Assembly (NCBI GenBank): GCA_937900185.1
Contig: CALCCW010000179.1
Location: 1-7,216 of the forward strand
Direction: 5' to 3'
DNA length: 7,216 nt
Origin: QQUK01 sp913009765
GTDB taxonomy: Bacteria; Zixibacteria; MSB-5A5; GN15; FEB-12
The notes below the pieces were generated by a model that was not told the DNA's origin, ran no database searches, and saw nothing but the letters and a program-made list of their open reading frames with translations. This document shows positions 1-7,160 of the stretch, one piece after another; position 1 is the stretch's first letter; each line of letters begins with the position of its first letter. The position numbers were made by a program, and so were the translations under genes.

Positions 1-36
1 TCTACACTCTTTCCCTACACGACGCTCTTCCGATCT
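1..36. other. Illumina TruSeq universal (P5-side) adapter, not genomic
   Basis: These 36 bases match the 3' portion of the TruSeq universal adapter as I know it, ending in the diagnostic GCTCTTCCGATCT at 24-36. Genomic sequence begins at 37. The adapter interrupts menE, whose minus-strand frame runs open through it and would add twelve artificial residues (RSEERRVGKECR). This is library contamination and should be trimmed. Confidence 0.97.
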
Positions 37-939
37 AGGTATTTCAGCATTGAGATATCTTTTACATAGCACCTCTCCTTTTACAAGTATTTCATTGTCG
101 GAAGCTATCTTAATTTTTCTATATTTTATAACCTTGCCTGATGTGAGAAGTTCCTCCTGTGATGCACTCGGTAAAGTAGTAGTAACCTGTGAAGACATCT
201 CCGACATACCGTATGTTTTATATATAAGAATATTTAACCCAACAGCTTTTATGATTAAATCATCAGTAACCATTCCCCCGCCTACAAGAACTGCTTTAAG
301 AGATTTTAGTTTTCCAGAATAATGTAACATTCTTCTCAGTTGAGTTGAGACGACAGAAACATGGGTGATTTTACGAGATTCAATTGTATCTTCTAAAGAA
401 ATTGATTTATTATAATCTACTAAGGTTCCACCTGAAAGAAGAACCCGAAAAACAATAGAGAGTCCACCGATATGGTGAAGCGGTAAAGACAAAAGCCATC
501 TGTCGTTTATGTGAACCGGTATATTTTCATTGGAACCTAATGCGGAATAGTAATGATTGCCGTATGTATGCAAAACTGCTTTGGGAATAGACGATGACCC
601 TGATGTAAATATAATAGTAGCATCTTCTGAAGTTAAAAATTCATTGTCTTGTATGGAATTAAATAATTTTTCAACTTTTTCTTTTGGAGTTTGCTTAGAA
701 AACAGAACCGGAACAGCACTGTTATATATAATAGCAAAAAATGTTATGAGTGACTCAAGAGAACTGTCTATGAGAAATACTGTTTTTTCGTTTTTTGTAT
801 ACAATAATTCATTTTGACATGCTGCCTGTTTTATTTTTTGATAGAATTGCTTATATGAGATATTAATATTTTCATTTGTATAGAATATTTCATCTTTATA
901 TTTTTCAAATGATTCCCAAACAAACTTACTTGTTATCAA
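37..939 (-). CDS. menE: o-Succinylbenzoate-CoA ligase MenE, 3'-truncated
   Basis: MenE activates o-succinylbenzoate with ATP and joins it to CoA, providing the substrate for MenB; it is a cytosolic ANL-family adenylating enzyme. I translated 301 codons with no internal stop. Visible motifs are an N-terminal ISYKQFYQKI stretch (residues 27-36), the phosphate-binding loop TSGSSSIPKAV (112-122), LPLHHIGGLS (152-161), LVGGGMV (218-224), the adenine/aromatic-binding YKTYGMSEMSSQ (240-251) and TSGKV (266-270). The frame reaches the adapter at residue 301, so the hinge and the C-terminal domain with its catalytic lysine are missing. The proposed start is TTG at 937-939, six bases after a strong GGAGG; no ATG lies near the frame's beginning. 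It overlaps the end of menC by 14 bases. Two oddities are serine at the sixth loop position, where glycine is usual, and a loop only about 112 residues in, which is early for the family. MenE identity is firm from motifs and neighbours; the exact start is inferred. Confidence 0.93.
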
Positions 940-2014
940 GAACTACCTCCGTAAGTTTTGAGAAATCTAATTGTGAAATTATATCTATCGGTTTTGATAA
1001 ATCAATTTTTCCTTTTGTGATAGTAATCGGGTTAGGAATTAAATCATCTTCAAACCATGAAAGAGTATCGACCCCGATTGGAATCATTGAGTCTATAATC
1101 GCCCCCATTGATGCGAGTATATATGTTCCGATAGAAGTTTCAAACGATGAACTGATGACAGGTTGTATTCCTAAGGCAAATGCTTTTTTGGCAAACATCA
1201 TAGAGTTTGTATATCCTAAAAGTGTCGGCTTTAATACTATTGCCTTTAAAGCAAACAGATTGTTGAGCATTTCCGGATGGATTTCTACAAGCGATTCATC
1301 AAGTGCGATAGGCATTTTATCATGGTGATCATCAAAGTATTGCTGCACTAACTCAAATGACTTAAAAGGTTCTTCAATGTAATCTATATTGACAGATTTC
1401 AGTTGTTCATAAAAATCAAGTGCTGTTGTAATATCAAACGCACGATTGGCATCAAGACGAATCAAGGATTCATCACCTACAATTTCTCGTACTTTATGAA
1501 TTGCTGAAATTTCATCATGAAGATTTGATCTGCCAATTTTTATTTTGAAAGCTCTATACCCATCTTCATAGCGTTGTGCGGCACGTTTTACAATTTCAGT
1601 TTGATTTCCAGTTAAGAGTGCATTCACAGAAACTATTTGTTTCGCATTTGGGTTTAATAAATCAACTAATGTCAAATCTTTAGATTGAGCCGTTAATTGT
1701 AAAAATGCTGATTCAATGCCAAAACGTACCGATGGTGCATAGATTGATAACTGCTGTATAAGGTCAGACGGTATCGCTTTGCGGACAAATTTATTTTTAA
1801 ATAAAACAACTTCTTTGAGAACATCGGCAGGTGATTCTTGTGAAAAAAAAGGGAGCGGTGCAATTTCAGAAATTACTTTAATACCGTTGTCGGAAACTAT
1901 TTCTAAAATAAATCCTTCTCGATGAGAAATTTTGTGACCATGCAGTACTAATTCTTTTTTAAGAGGAAGTTTGTAAGAATATAATTGCAGAGAGTCAATA
2001 ATCATATTACCCAT
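926..2014 (-). CDS. menC: o-Succinylbenzoate synthase MenC
   Basis: MenC dehydrates SHCHC to o-succinylbenzoate and belongs to the enolase superfamily (muconate-lactonizing subgroup), acting in the cytosol with Mg2+. The 362-residue product has the complete active site: the KxK pair at K157/K159, metal ligands D188 (in RLDANRAF), E214 (in YIEEPF) and D239 (in ALDES), and the opposite lysine K262 (in VLKPTLLG). The N-terminal capping domain covers about residues 1-120, followed by the barrel. The length is somewhat above the roughly 320 residues of E. coli MenC. The start is ambiguous. ATG at 2014 gives a 13-base overlap with menA and has no clear ribosome site. ATG at 2005 (residue 4) gives a classic ATGA overlap with the menA stop and has GGATGGG four bases upstream, so it may be the true start. 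The 3' end carries the ribosome-binding site and start of menE. Confidence 0.96.
   Translation of the reverse strand: MGNMIIDSLQLYSYKLPLKKELVLHGHKISHREGFILEIVSDNGIKVISEIAPLPFFSQESPADVLKEVVLFKNKFVRKAIPSDLIQQLSIYAPSVRFGIESAFLQLTAQSKDLTLVDLLNPNAKQIVSVNALLTGNQTEIVKRAAQRYEDGYRAFKIKIGRSNLHDEISAIHKVREIVGDESLIRLDANRAFDITTALDFYEQLKSVNIDYIEEPFKSFELVQQYFDDHHDKMPIALDESLVEIHPEMLNNLFALKAIVLKPTLLGYTNSMMFAKKAFALGIQPVISSSFETSIGTYILASMGAIIDSMIPIGVDTLSWFEDDLIPNPITITKGKIDLSKPIDIISQLDFSKLTEVVLDNK
945..950 (-). promoter_or_regulatory. Shine-Dalgarno site for menE, inside menC
   Basis: On the minus strand this reads GGAGGT. The GGAGG core ends six bases before the TTG at 937-939, an ideal spacing, and it lies within the last codons of menC. 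It is the main reason for choosing TTG as the menE start, because the frame offers no ATG or GTG nearby with comparable support. Confidence 0.7.
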
Positions 2015-2880
2015 CCAATTGCAAACAGAAGCGAATAGAAAAATAGAAGTTTTCCGGTTTGTGCTAAAAGATTATTAAGTTCTTTGCCTGTTTGCTTGAA
2101 AATATTTTTTAGAACTATTAAAGACGGTATAATAACAATTGCCGGAAGCAGATGAAAAATATTATTTGATTGTAAATAAAAATAAACCGGAAGCAAAGCA
2201 CCGACAGCTACAAACAAAACAAACTGCGATTTTGAAAAGCTCTCACCAAATCGAACCGCTAAAGTTTTTTTACCGCTAATTCTGTCAGACTTTATATCTC
2301 TTAAATTATTTACAACCAAAATAGCAGAAGAAAAAAGACCGGGAGCAAAACCTGCAATTAAAACATTATTGTTAATTGTTAAAGTCTGTACATAATAAGT
2401 TCCGCCAACAGCGACCGGTCCGAAAAATATAAGTACAAACAGTTCACCAAATCCGATATATCCAATCGGATATTTTCCACCTGTATAAAGCACGCCAAAC
2501 AAGATAGAACTAAGCCCGATAACAACAATCGGCAGACCTCCTCGAAAGACAAGATAAATGCCGACAAGAAATGCCAGTGCAAATGCAATGATAGTCGCAT
2601 TCTTTACAGCATGAGGAGACATCAAACCGGACTGTGTTACTCTCGTAGGTCCCAGTCTGTCCTCACGGTCGGAGCCTTTTTTAAAATCAAAATAATCATT
2701 GGCAAGATTAGTTCCAATTTGAATAAACAAAGCTCCAAAAAGTGCTGCTAATGCTGATAACAAATGAAACGATTTATCAGCAAACGCCATTGCTGTTCCG
2801 ATAATAACCGGTGCAGCGGCAGCAGGTAAAGTTTTTGGACGACAGGCAAGCCAGTATATTTTAAGTTGTGAGTCAGGCAT
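2002..2880 (-). CDS. menA: 1,4-Dihydroxy-2-naphthoate polyprenyltransferase MenA
   Basis: MenA is an integral membrane UbiA-family enzyme that attaches a polyprenyl chain to DHNA with loss of CO2, giving demethylmenaquinone. The 292-residue product shows RPKTLPAAAAP near the N-terminus (14-24), the first prenyl-diphosphate/Mg2+ motif NDYFD (61-65) followed by KKGSDREDRLGP, and the second Asp-rich motif NLRDIKSD (192-199) followed by GKKTLAVRFG. Hydrophobic stretches are spaced as expected for eight or nine membrane helices, for example about 40-58, 95-111, 114-133, 145-162, 172-190, 219-237, 243-262 and 278-292. The length is close to E. coli MenA (308). The ATG at 2880 follows menB after 17 bases, with no recognisable Shine-Dalgarno sequence. 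The stop overlaps the start region of menC. In E. coli menA lies apart from the other men genes; here it sits between menB and menC. Confidence 0.96.
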   Translation of the reverse strand: MPDSQLKIYWLACRPKTLPAAAAPVIIGTAMAFADKSFHLLSALAALFGALFIQIGTNLANDYFDFKKGSDREDRLGPTRVTQSGLMSPHAVKNATIIAFALAFLVGIYLVFRGGLPIVVIGLSSILFGVLYTGGKYPIGYIGFGELFVLIFFGPVAVGGTYYVQTLTINNNVLIAGFAPGLFSSAILVVNNLRDIKSDRISGKKTLAVRFGESFSKSQFVLFVAVGALLPVYFYLQSNNIFHLLPAIVIIPSLIVLKNIFKQTGKELNNLLAQTGKLLFFYSLLFAIGWVI

Positions 2881-2897
2881 AGGAACTTAGAATTTTA

Positions 2898-3719
2898 TTA
2901 ACCTCGTTTAGGAAACTTTGAGAAATCAGGTTTACGTTTTTCAACAAAAGCATTGCGACCTTCCTGACCTTCTTCAGACATATAAAACAGCATGGTTGTA
3001 TTTCCTGCCAACTCCTGCAGACCAACTTGTCCGTCACAGTCGGCATTCATGGCAGCTTTGAGACATCGTATAGCAATCGGTGAATTAGCCAGTATTTCTT
3101 GGCACCACTTTATTGTTTCATCTTCAAGTTGTGCATACGGTACGACTGTATTTATAAGTCCCATATCAAGTGCTTGTTTGGCATCGTACTGACGGCATAA
3201 AAACCAAATTTCCCGTGCTTTTTTCTGTCCGACAATCCGAGCCATATAGCTTGAACCAAAGCCGCCGTCAAACGAACCGACTTTTGGACCGGTCTGACCA
3301 AAGACTGCATTGTCGGCAGCCACTGTAAGATCGCACATTAGGTGCAGCACATGACCGCCTCCGATAGCATATCCGGCAACCATCGCAATAACGGGTTTCG
3401 GGCAGGTTCGTATATCACGCTGAAAATCCAACACATTCAAATGTTCGGTACCATCGGAATCCTGATAGCCGGCATCGCCGCGAATTGTTTGGTCGCCTCC
3501 TGAACAGAACGCTTTTTCTCCTTCACCGGTTAAAATAATCACACCGATTGTTTTATCAGACCTTGCATCGGCAAGTGCTGTTATCATTTCTTTGACAGTG
3601 AGTGGTCTGAATGCGTTTCTTTTTTCGGGACGGTTGATTGTGATTTTTGCAATACCGTCAAATTTGTCATATTTTATATCTGTATAATCGCCTGCTTTAT
3701 TCCATTTTATTTTAGCCAT
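2898..3719 (-). CDS. menB: 1,4-Dihydroxy-2-naphthoyl-CoA synthase MenB
   Basis: MenB is a crotonase-fold enzyme that closes the second naphthoquinone ring, turning o-succinylbenzoyl-CoA into DHNA-CoA. The 273-residue product has the crotonase oxyanion/CoA segments FCSGGDQ (71-77) and GYAIGGGH (116-123), FGQTGPKVGSFDGG (140-153) and the C-terminal FYMSEEGQEGRNAF (245-258). Compared with my memory of E. coli MenB, the key residues align with a constant offset of 12: Y85, S149, D151 and Y246 for catalysis, and Q142, G144 and W172 for the bicarbonate site. It therefore looks like a bicarbonate-dependent type I MenB. A GAGGAG lies just upstream of its ATG, 11 bases after the menH stop. The gene ends in tandem TAA TAA stops. 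It is the most conserved gene in the window and its identity is secure. Confidence 0.98.
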   Translation of the reverse strand: MAKIKWNKAGDYTDIKYDKFDGIAKITINRPEKRNAFRPLTVKEMITALADARSDKTIGVIILTGEGEKAFCSGGDQTIRGDAGYQDSDGTEHLNVLDFQRDIRTCPKPVIAMVAGYAIGGGHVLHLMCDLTVAADNAVFGQTGPKVGSFDGGFGSSYMARIVGQKKAREIWFLCRQYDAKQALDMGLINTVVPYAQLEDETIKWCQEILANSPIAIRCLKAAMNADCDGQVGLQELAGNTTMLFYMSEEGQEGRNAFVEKRKPDFSKFPKRG

Positions 3720-3722
3720 CTG

Positions 3723-3728
3723 CTCCTC
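3723..3728 (-). promoter_or_regulatory. Shine-Dalgarno site for menB
   Basis: On the minus strand the 11-base menH-menB gap contains GAGGAG, ending three bases before the menB ATG; the GAGG core is five bases away. It supports the start at 3719. With the menE site it is one of only two strong Shine-Dalgarno sequences in the operon. Confidence 0.65.
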
Positions 3729-3730
3729 GT

Positions 3731-4516
3731 TTATTTCAAATAATTTTCTATCGTATTATAAAACAAATCTTCCTTTTCAAAATGCACATTATGAGAGACA
3801 TCGTCAATAATTTCATGTGAGAATTTTGGATGTTTCATGCAGATTTTTTGAGCTATTGCACTGTATTTTTTATCTAAACTTCCGGTAATAAGTAAAACAT
3901 CTGCTTTTATTTCATCAAGAGAATTCCACAATGACGGCATAACCCCTGTACCGCTATGCTTTAGTGAAAGGGTTAATTGCTTAATATTATTTTTAGATTT
4001 AAGGGCAATCATTTTTAAAAAGGTATCAGACTTTTTATCAATAGAAGAAAACAAATCAAGGTTATACCAGTCTTGTAAAAATTGTTCCATCGGATGCATT
4101 TGCATTCTTTTTGAAAGCAGTAAATCTTTTTGCACTCTTTCTTTTTTTTCCTGTTCGGTTTTTAGACCGGGAGATGATGACTCAATGACTGCTTTCCGAA
4201 AAGTCTTGGGATAATTAGTTAAAAGATAAAAGGCAATCCGCCCGCCCATAGAATAACCAAGCAAGTAAGGATTCTCTATCTTTTGATCTTTGAGAAACTC
4301 AACAATAGATTCTGATGTTTTTTCAATCGTATAATCAGATTCATTGTCCGATTTAGTTTCCCCATGCCCCGGCAAGTCTAAAGTAACACAGTAAAAATTT
4401 TCTTGTAATCTATTAGCCAAAGGCTCCCAGTCGGATGAATCTCCCATAAAACCATGCAGCATAAGAAGCGGCTGGTTTTGTGTATCCCCATACGTTTTGA
4501 AATGGAAATCTATCAT
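3731..4516 (-). CDS. menH: SHCHC synthase MenH (alpha/beta hydrolase fold)
   Basis: MenH eliminates pyruvate from SEPHCHC, the MenD product, to give SHCHC, the MenC substrate. The 261-residue product is a single alpha/beta-hydrolase domain, close to the 252 residues of E. coli MenH. Visible elements are the oxyanion segment LMLHGFMGDSSDW (18-30), DLPGHGET (47-54), the nucleophile elbow LLGYSMGGR (85-93) with S89, the acid in ITGSLDKKY (210-218) with D215, and the histidine in VSHNVHFE (240-247) with H242. The Ser-Asp-His triad is thus complete. The family also includes many generic hydrolases, so the MenH assignment rests on the motifs plus its place between menD and menB. The ATG at 4516 lies four bases after the menD stop with no clear Shine-Dalgarno sequence, suggesting translation coupled to menD. 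Confidence 0.93.
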   Translation of the reverse strand: MIDFHFKTYGDTQNQPLLMLHGFMGDSSDWEPLANRLQENFYCVTLDLPGHGETKSDNESDYTIEKTSESIVEFLKDQKIENPYLLGYSMGGRIAFYLLTNYPKTFRKAVIESSSPGLKTEQEKKERVQKDLLLSKRMQMHPMEQFLQDWYNLDLFSSIDKKSDTFLKMIALKSKNNIKQLTLSLKHSGTGVMPSLWNSLDEIKADVLLITGSLDKKYSAIAQKICMKHPKFSHEIIDDVSHNVHFEKEDLFYNTIENYLK

Positions 4517-4520
4517 ACAA

Positions 4521-6245
4521 TCAAACCAACTTTTTTATTTTTCTTTCAATATTCTTCTGTTCTTCGAAAATTTCTGAATCTTGCAGGGCTATTTCAATAA
4601 TTGATGACTGCTTTAGCTTTTGAACTTTCATAAATATCTCTTTAAATTGTCCGGTGGAACTTATAAAATAATACGGCAAATCATATTGTGCGGCAGTAGA
4701 TTCAAAAATCATATTTTGCGGCGTGTCAAAATAGTCTGTAAAAATTTCTTTATCTTTTGCAATTGGCAAGTAAGAAAAAATTCTGCCGCCATTATTATTT
4801 AGAAGTACTAAAATAATCGGATGTTTTAATTTTTTCAGAAGTGCCAATGAATTAATGTCGTGCTGAAAAGCTAAATCACCTATCAAAAGGGTTCCTCTTT
4901 TCTTGGCACCGAGAGCAAAACCGACTGCCGATGCGATAGTACCATCGATACCGGACAGCCCTCTGTTTGCAATCACACGGTTGTTCTTATCTGATATATC
5001 AGCAAACATTTCAAGCAAACGAACCGACAAAGAGTTTGCCGAATAGATAAAACTGTTTTTGTGTACTAACTGTGAAAGTTGCCTTGCTATTGCAATTTCT
5101 GTAAATTTATAATCGTACTCTGAAATCAGACATTTCACTTTCTCGTTACATTTTGTTACATACTTGAGAAATTGTGATTTAAATGGCTGGATATCTTCAG
5201 AAAGTTGCTGTAAAAGTTTTTCTATCGACCCTACTTTGCTTTCAGTCATTTTGTGATGAGGATTGTAGGCATGCAATGAATTATGCAGGACAAGATAGTT
5301 CTCTATGTTTGATTTTTCAATAAACTGAAGCAGACGTTTTGAAACAATGTTTCCTCCGACATGAATTACTTGATATTGCTTATTTGTTTGAAGCATGTTT
5401 GTTGACAAAATTTGATCATAATATGAAATTAAATTTTCAGATTTATTTGACAGTCTCAGACCGGAACGAATATCAGGAAAAATTGGTAAGTTATTTTTTT
5501 CAGCAAAGCGTACTACTGCCTGTGCTTCTTTATTTGTTCGTAATGCTCCCGCTATTAAAATAGTCGGAAGATTCTTATCAAATGTAGAGCTATAAGACAG
5601 AATGTTTTTTTTAGGTTTTATTTTCAGAAATGGTTTATCTGAGTCAATCCAATCTTGAACAACAGATGCGTATTTGCTATAATCTTTTTTTGTTTTTTTG
5701 AATACAAGCGGTTCTCTAAACATACAATTTATATGAACAACTCCCGATGGATACGAAGTTGTACTTTGTACAAGCTTACTTACATGAAAAAGAATATCTT
5801 CTAAAGAAATGTTTTTATCGGGCGGAGCAATATTATAAAAATCTTTTACCTGCTCGCCGAACATTTCCTGTTGATTACACGTTTGGTTTGCCAACACATT
5901 GTGCAGCTCCGGCGGACGGTCAGATGTTATAACAATCATCGGAACCGAATCTGCAGAAGACTCACAAACAGCAGGAAAATAATTAGCACCTGCTGAACCG
6001 GAAGTACAAATCAACACCCCCGGTTTACCGGTTCCCCGGGAATAACCTAAGGCGGCAAATGCTGCACCCCGTTCATCAAAATGAATATGTTTTGTAAGTT
6101 TGTTATTATATGCGACCGATGATGTTAATGGTGTTGAGCGTGAACCGGGGGAGATAAAAAAATTATCTATCTTGTTTCGGTATAGTTCTTCTATGAGGAT
6201 GTTTACAACAAGTTCATTAAATGATGATGCTTTTGTAAGGTTCAT
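4521..6245 (-). CDS. menD: SEPHCHC synthase MenD (thiamine diphosphate enzyme)
   Basis: MenD uses thiamine diphosphate and Mg2+ to decarboxylate 2-oxoglutarate and add the resulting succinyl-semialdehyde unit to isochorismate, the committed step of the pathway. The 574-residue product (E. coli MenD is 556) shows the three-domain layout of the family. The N-terminal pyrimidine-binding domain carries ISPGSRSTPL (31-40), HFDERGAAF (55-63) with catalytic E58, TSGSAGAN (81-88) and TSDRPPEL (107-114). A less conserved middle domain follows. The C-terminal diphosphate domain has ANRGLSGIDG (426-435) and the Mg2+-binding motif from GDLAFQHD (456-463) to NNNGGRIF (483-490). The ATG at 6245 overlaps the menF stop as ATGA, and no Shine-Dalgarno sequence is seen, so re-initiation after menF is likely. 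No frameshift or lost key residue is apparent. Confidence 0.97.
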   Translation of the reverse strand: MNLTKASSFNELVVNILIEELYRNKIDNFFISPGSRSTPLTSSVAYNNKLTKHIHFDERGAAFAALGYSRGTGKPGVLICTSGSAGANYFPAVCESSADSVPMIVITSDRPPELHNVLANQTCNQQEMFGEQVKDFYNIAPPDKNISLEDILFHVSKLVQSTTSYPSGVVHINCMFREPLVFKKTKKDYSKYASVVQDWIDSDKPFLKIKPKKNILSYSSTFDKNLPTILIAGALRTNKEAQAVVRFAEKNNLPIFPDIRSGLRLSNKSENLISYYDQILSTNMLQTNKQYQVIHVGGNIVSKRLLQFIEKSNIENYLVLHNSLHAYNPHHKMTESKVGSIEKLLQQLSEDIQPFKSQFLKYVTKCNEKVKCLISEYDYKFTEIAIARQLSQLVHKNSFIYSANSLSVRLLEMFADISDKNNRVIANRGLSGIDGTIASAVGFALGAKKRGTLLIGDLAFQHDINSLALLKKLKHPIILVLLNNNGGRIFSYLPIAKDKEIFTDYFDTPQNMIFESTAAQYDLPYYFISSTGQFKEIFMKVQKLKQSSIIEIALQDSEIFEEQKNIERKIKKLV

Positions 6246-7160
6246 GAGTTTAGAATTTTTAAGAAATTGGAAATCTTGTTTTCGATTTCATCCCATTCAC
6301 TTTCAGGAATGGAACCGTCGATAATTCCGGCACCCGAATATAGTGTCATTTTATTTTTATCAATTAAACCGGAACGAATAGCAACAGCAAACTCTGACGT
6401 ATCTTTACTTATCCATCCTATTGGAGCAGCGTACCATCCTCTGTCAAACTGTTCTAAATCAGCAATATATTCTAAAATATTTTTCTTTGGATATCCCCCG
6501 ACAGCAGCAGTCGGATGTAAACTGTTCACTAAATCAAAATCTGTTACAGAATCATGTAGTGAAAATTTGAACCGTTTTATAAGATGCTGTACTTTGGCAA
6601 GCTGAATCAAAAGTACATTACCACCATTCTGTTCTTCTTTTCCTTTTACATATTCAGCAAGAGCTTCTAAGATTGATTCTATTACATAGTGATGTTCTTT
6701 TATATCTTTTTGACTTTGAAGCAGTTCATCGGCAAGCGACCTGTCATGCCGTTCATCATCACCTCTGCTTCTAGTTCCGGCGACAGCCTCGCACTTGAGA
6801 TTGTTATGGTTGCGATAGTAGAGTCTTTCTGGAGTTGCACCTAAAAATGCATTTGTTTCACTGAGCTGAAAGCAAAAATGAAAACAGTTTGATGTATTTT
6901 CAAGTAAACTATGCATAATAAAATCCGGTCGAATGTTTTCTTTAAAAGTAAGCTCTGTTTTTCGAGCAAGAACTATTTTTTCATACCTGCCTTCAATCAT
7001 TGCTGTTAAGACAGAATTAACTCGTGACATCCATTTCTCTTGATCGGGAAAGTCGGTACGATTAACCATTTCGTTTGTATACTCAGACAGCAATTCATTC
7101 GAAAAATCTAATTGAGCCAGTTGCTCAAAAATAAGTTCCTGATTTTCTTTATCATAGAAG
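6242..7160 (-). CDS. menF: Isochorismate synthase MenF, 5'-truncated
   Basis: MenF isomerises chorismate to isochorismate with Mg2+, supplying MenD. Only the C-terminal part is present, about 305 genuine residues, comprising nearly all of the chorismate-binding domain. An apparent GTG start at 7177 lies in adapter sequence; its first six residues, MCSSDL, are artificial (the sixth codon has a single genomic base), and real protein begins at FYDKENQ. Numbering from that false start, the catalytic base is K67 (KIVLARKTEL) and the general acid is E117 (GATPERL). They are 50 residues apart, as are K190 and E240 of E. coli MenF. E161 (KEHHYVIES) fits the metal ligand E284, and EWDEIENK (284-291) supplies the second metal-binding region. 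Also seen are AVAGTRSRG (131-139) and LHPTAAVGGYP (210-220). Related anthranilate or salicylate synthases share this fold, but the menD overlap and operon favour MenF. The true start lies beyond the insert. Confidence 0.95.

Noticed and set aside
50..817. Two plus-strand open frames (50-322 and 557-817)
   Set aside because: Both are antisense to menE, which translates on the minus strand through 301 codons with clear ANL motifs.
876..1328. 150-codon plus-strand open frame
   Set aside because: It lies antisense to menC, whose catalytic motifs are clear on the minus strand, and its translation has no recognisable motif. It is a shadow frame.
2379..2600. 73-codon minus-strand frame inside menA
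   Set aside because: It is an alternative frame within the conserved UbiA-family coding sequence, with no motif and no ribosome-binding site that I can see.
2881..2897. Possible regulatory element in the menB-menA gap
   Set aside because: At 17 bases it is the longest gap between genes here. It shows no hairpin or promoter-like elements, only a second in-frame TAA.
6100..6605. Plus-strand frames over menD and menF (6100-6324 and 6267-6605)
   Set aside because: They are antisense to strongly conserved MenD and MenF regions, and their predicted peptides show no family features.
37..7160. A previously undescribed system
   Set aside because: All seven coding regions match known menaquinone enzymes with intact catalytic residues in the parts present, and no unexplained coding or repeat structure remains.
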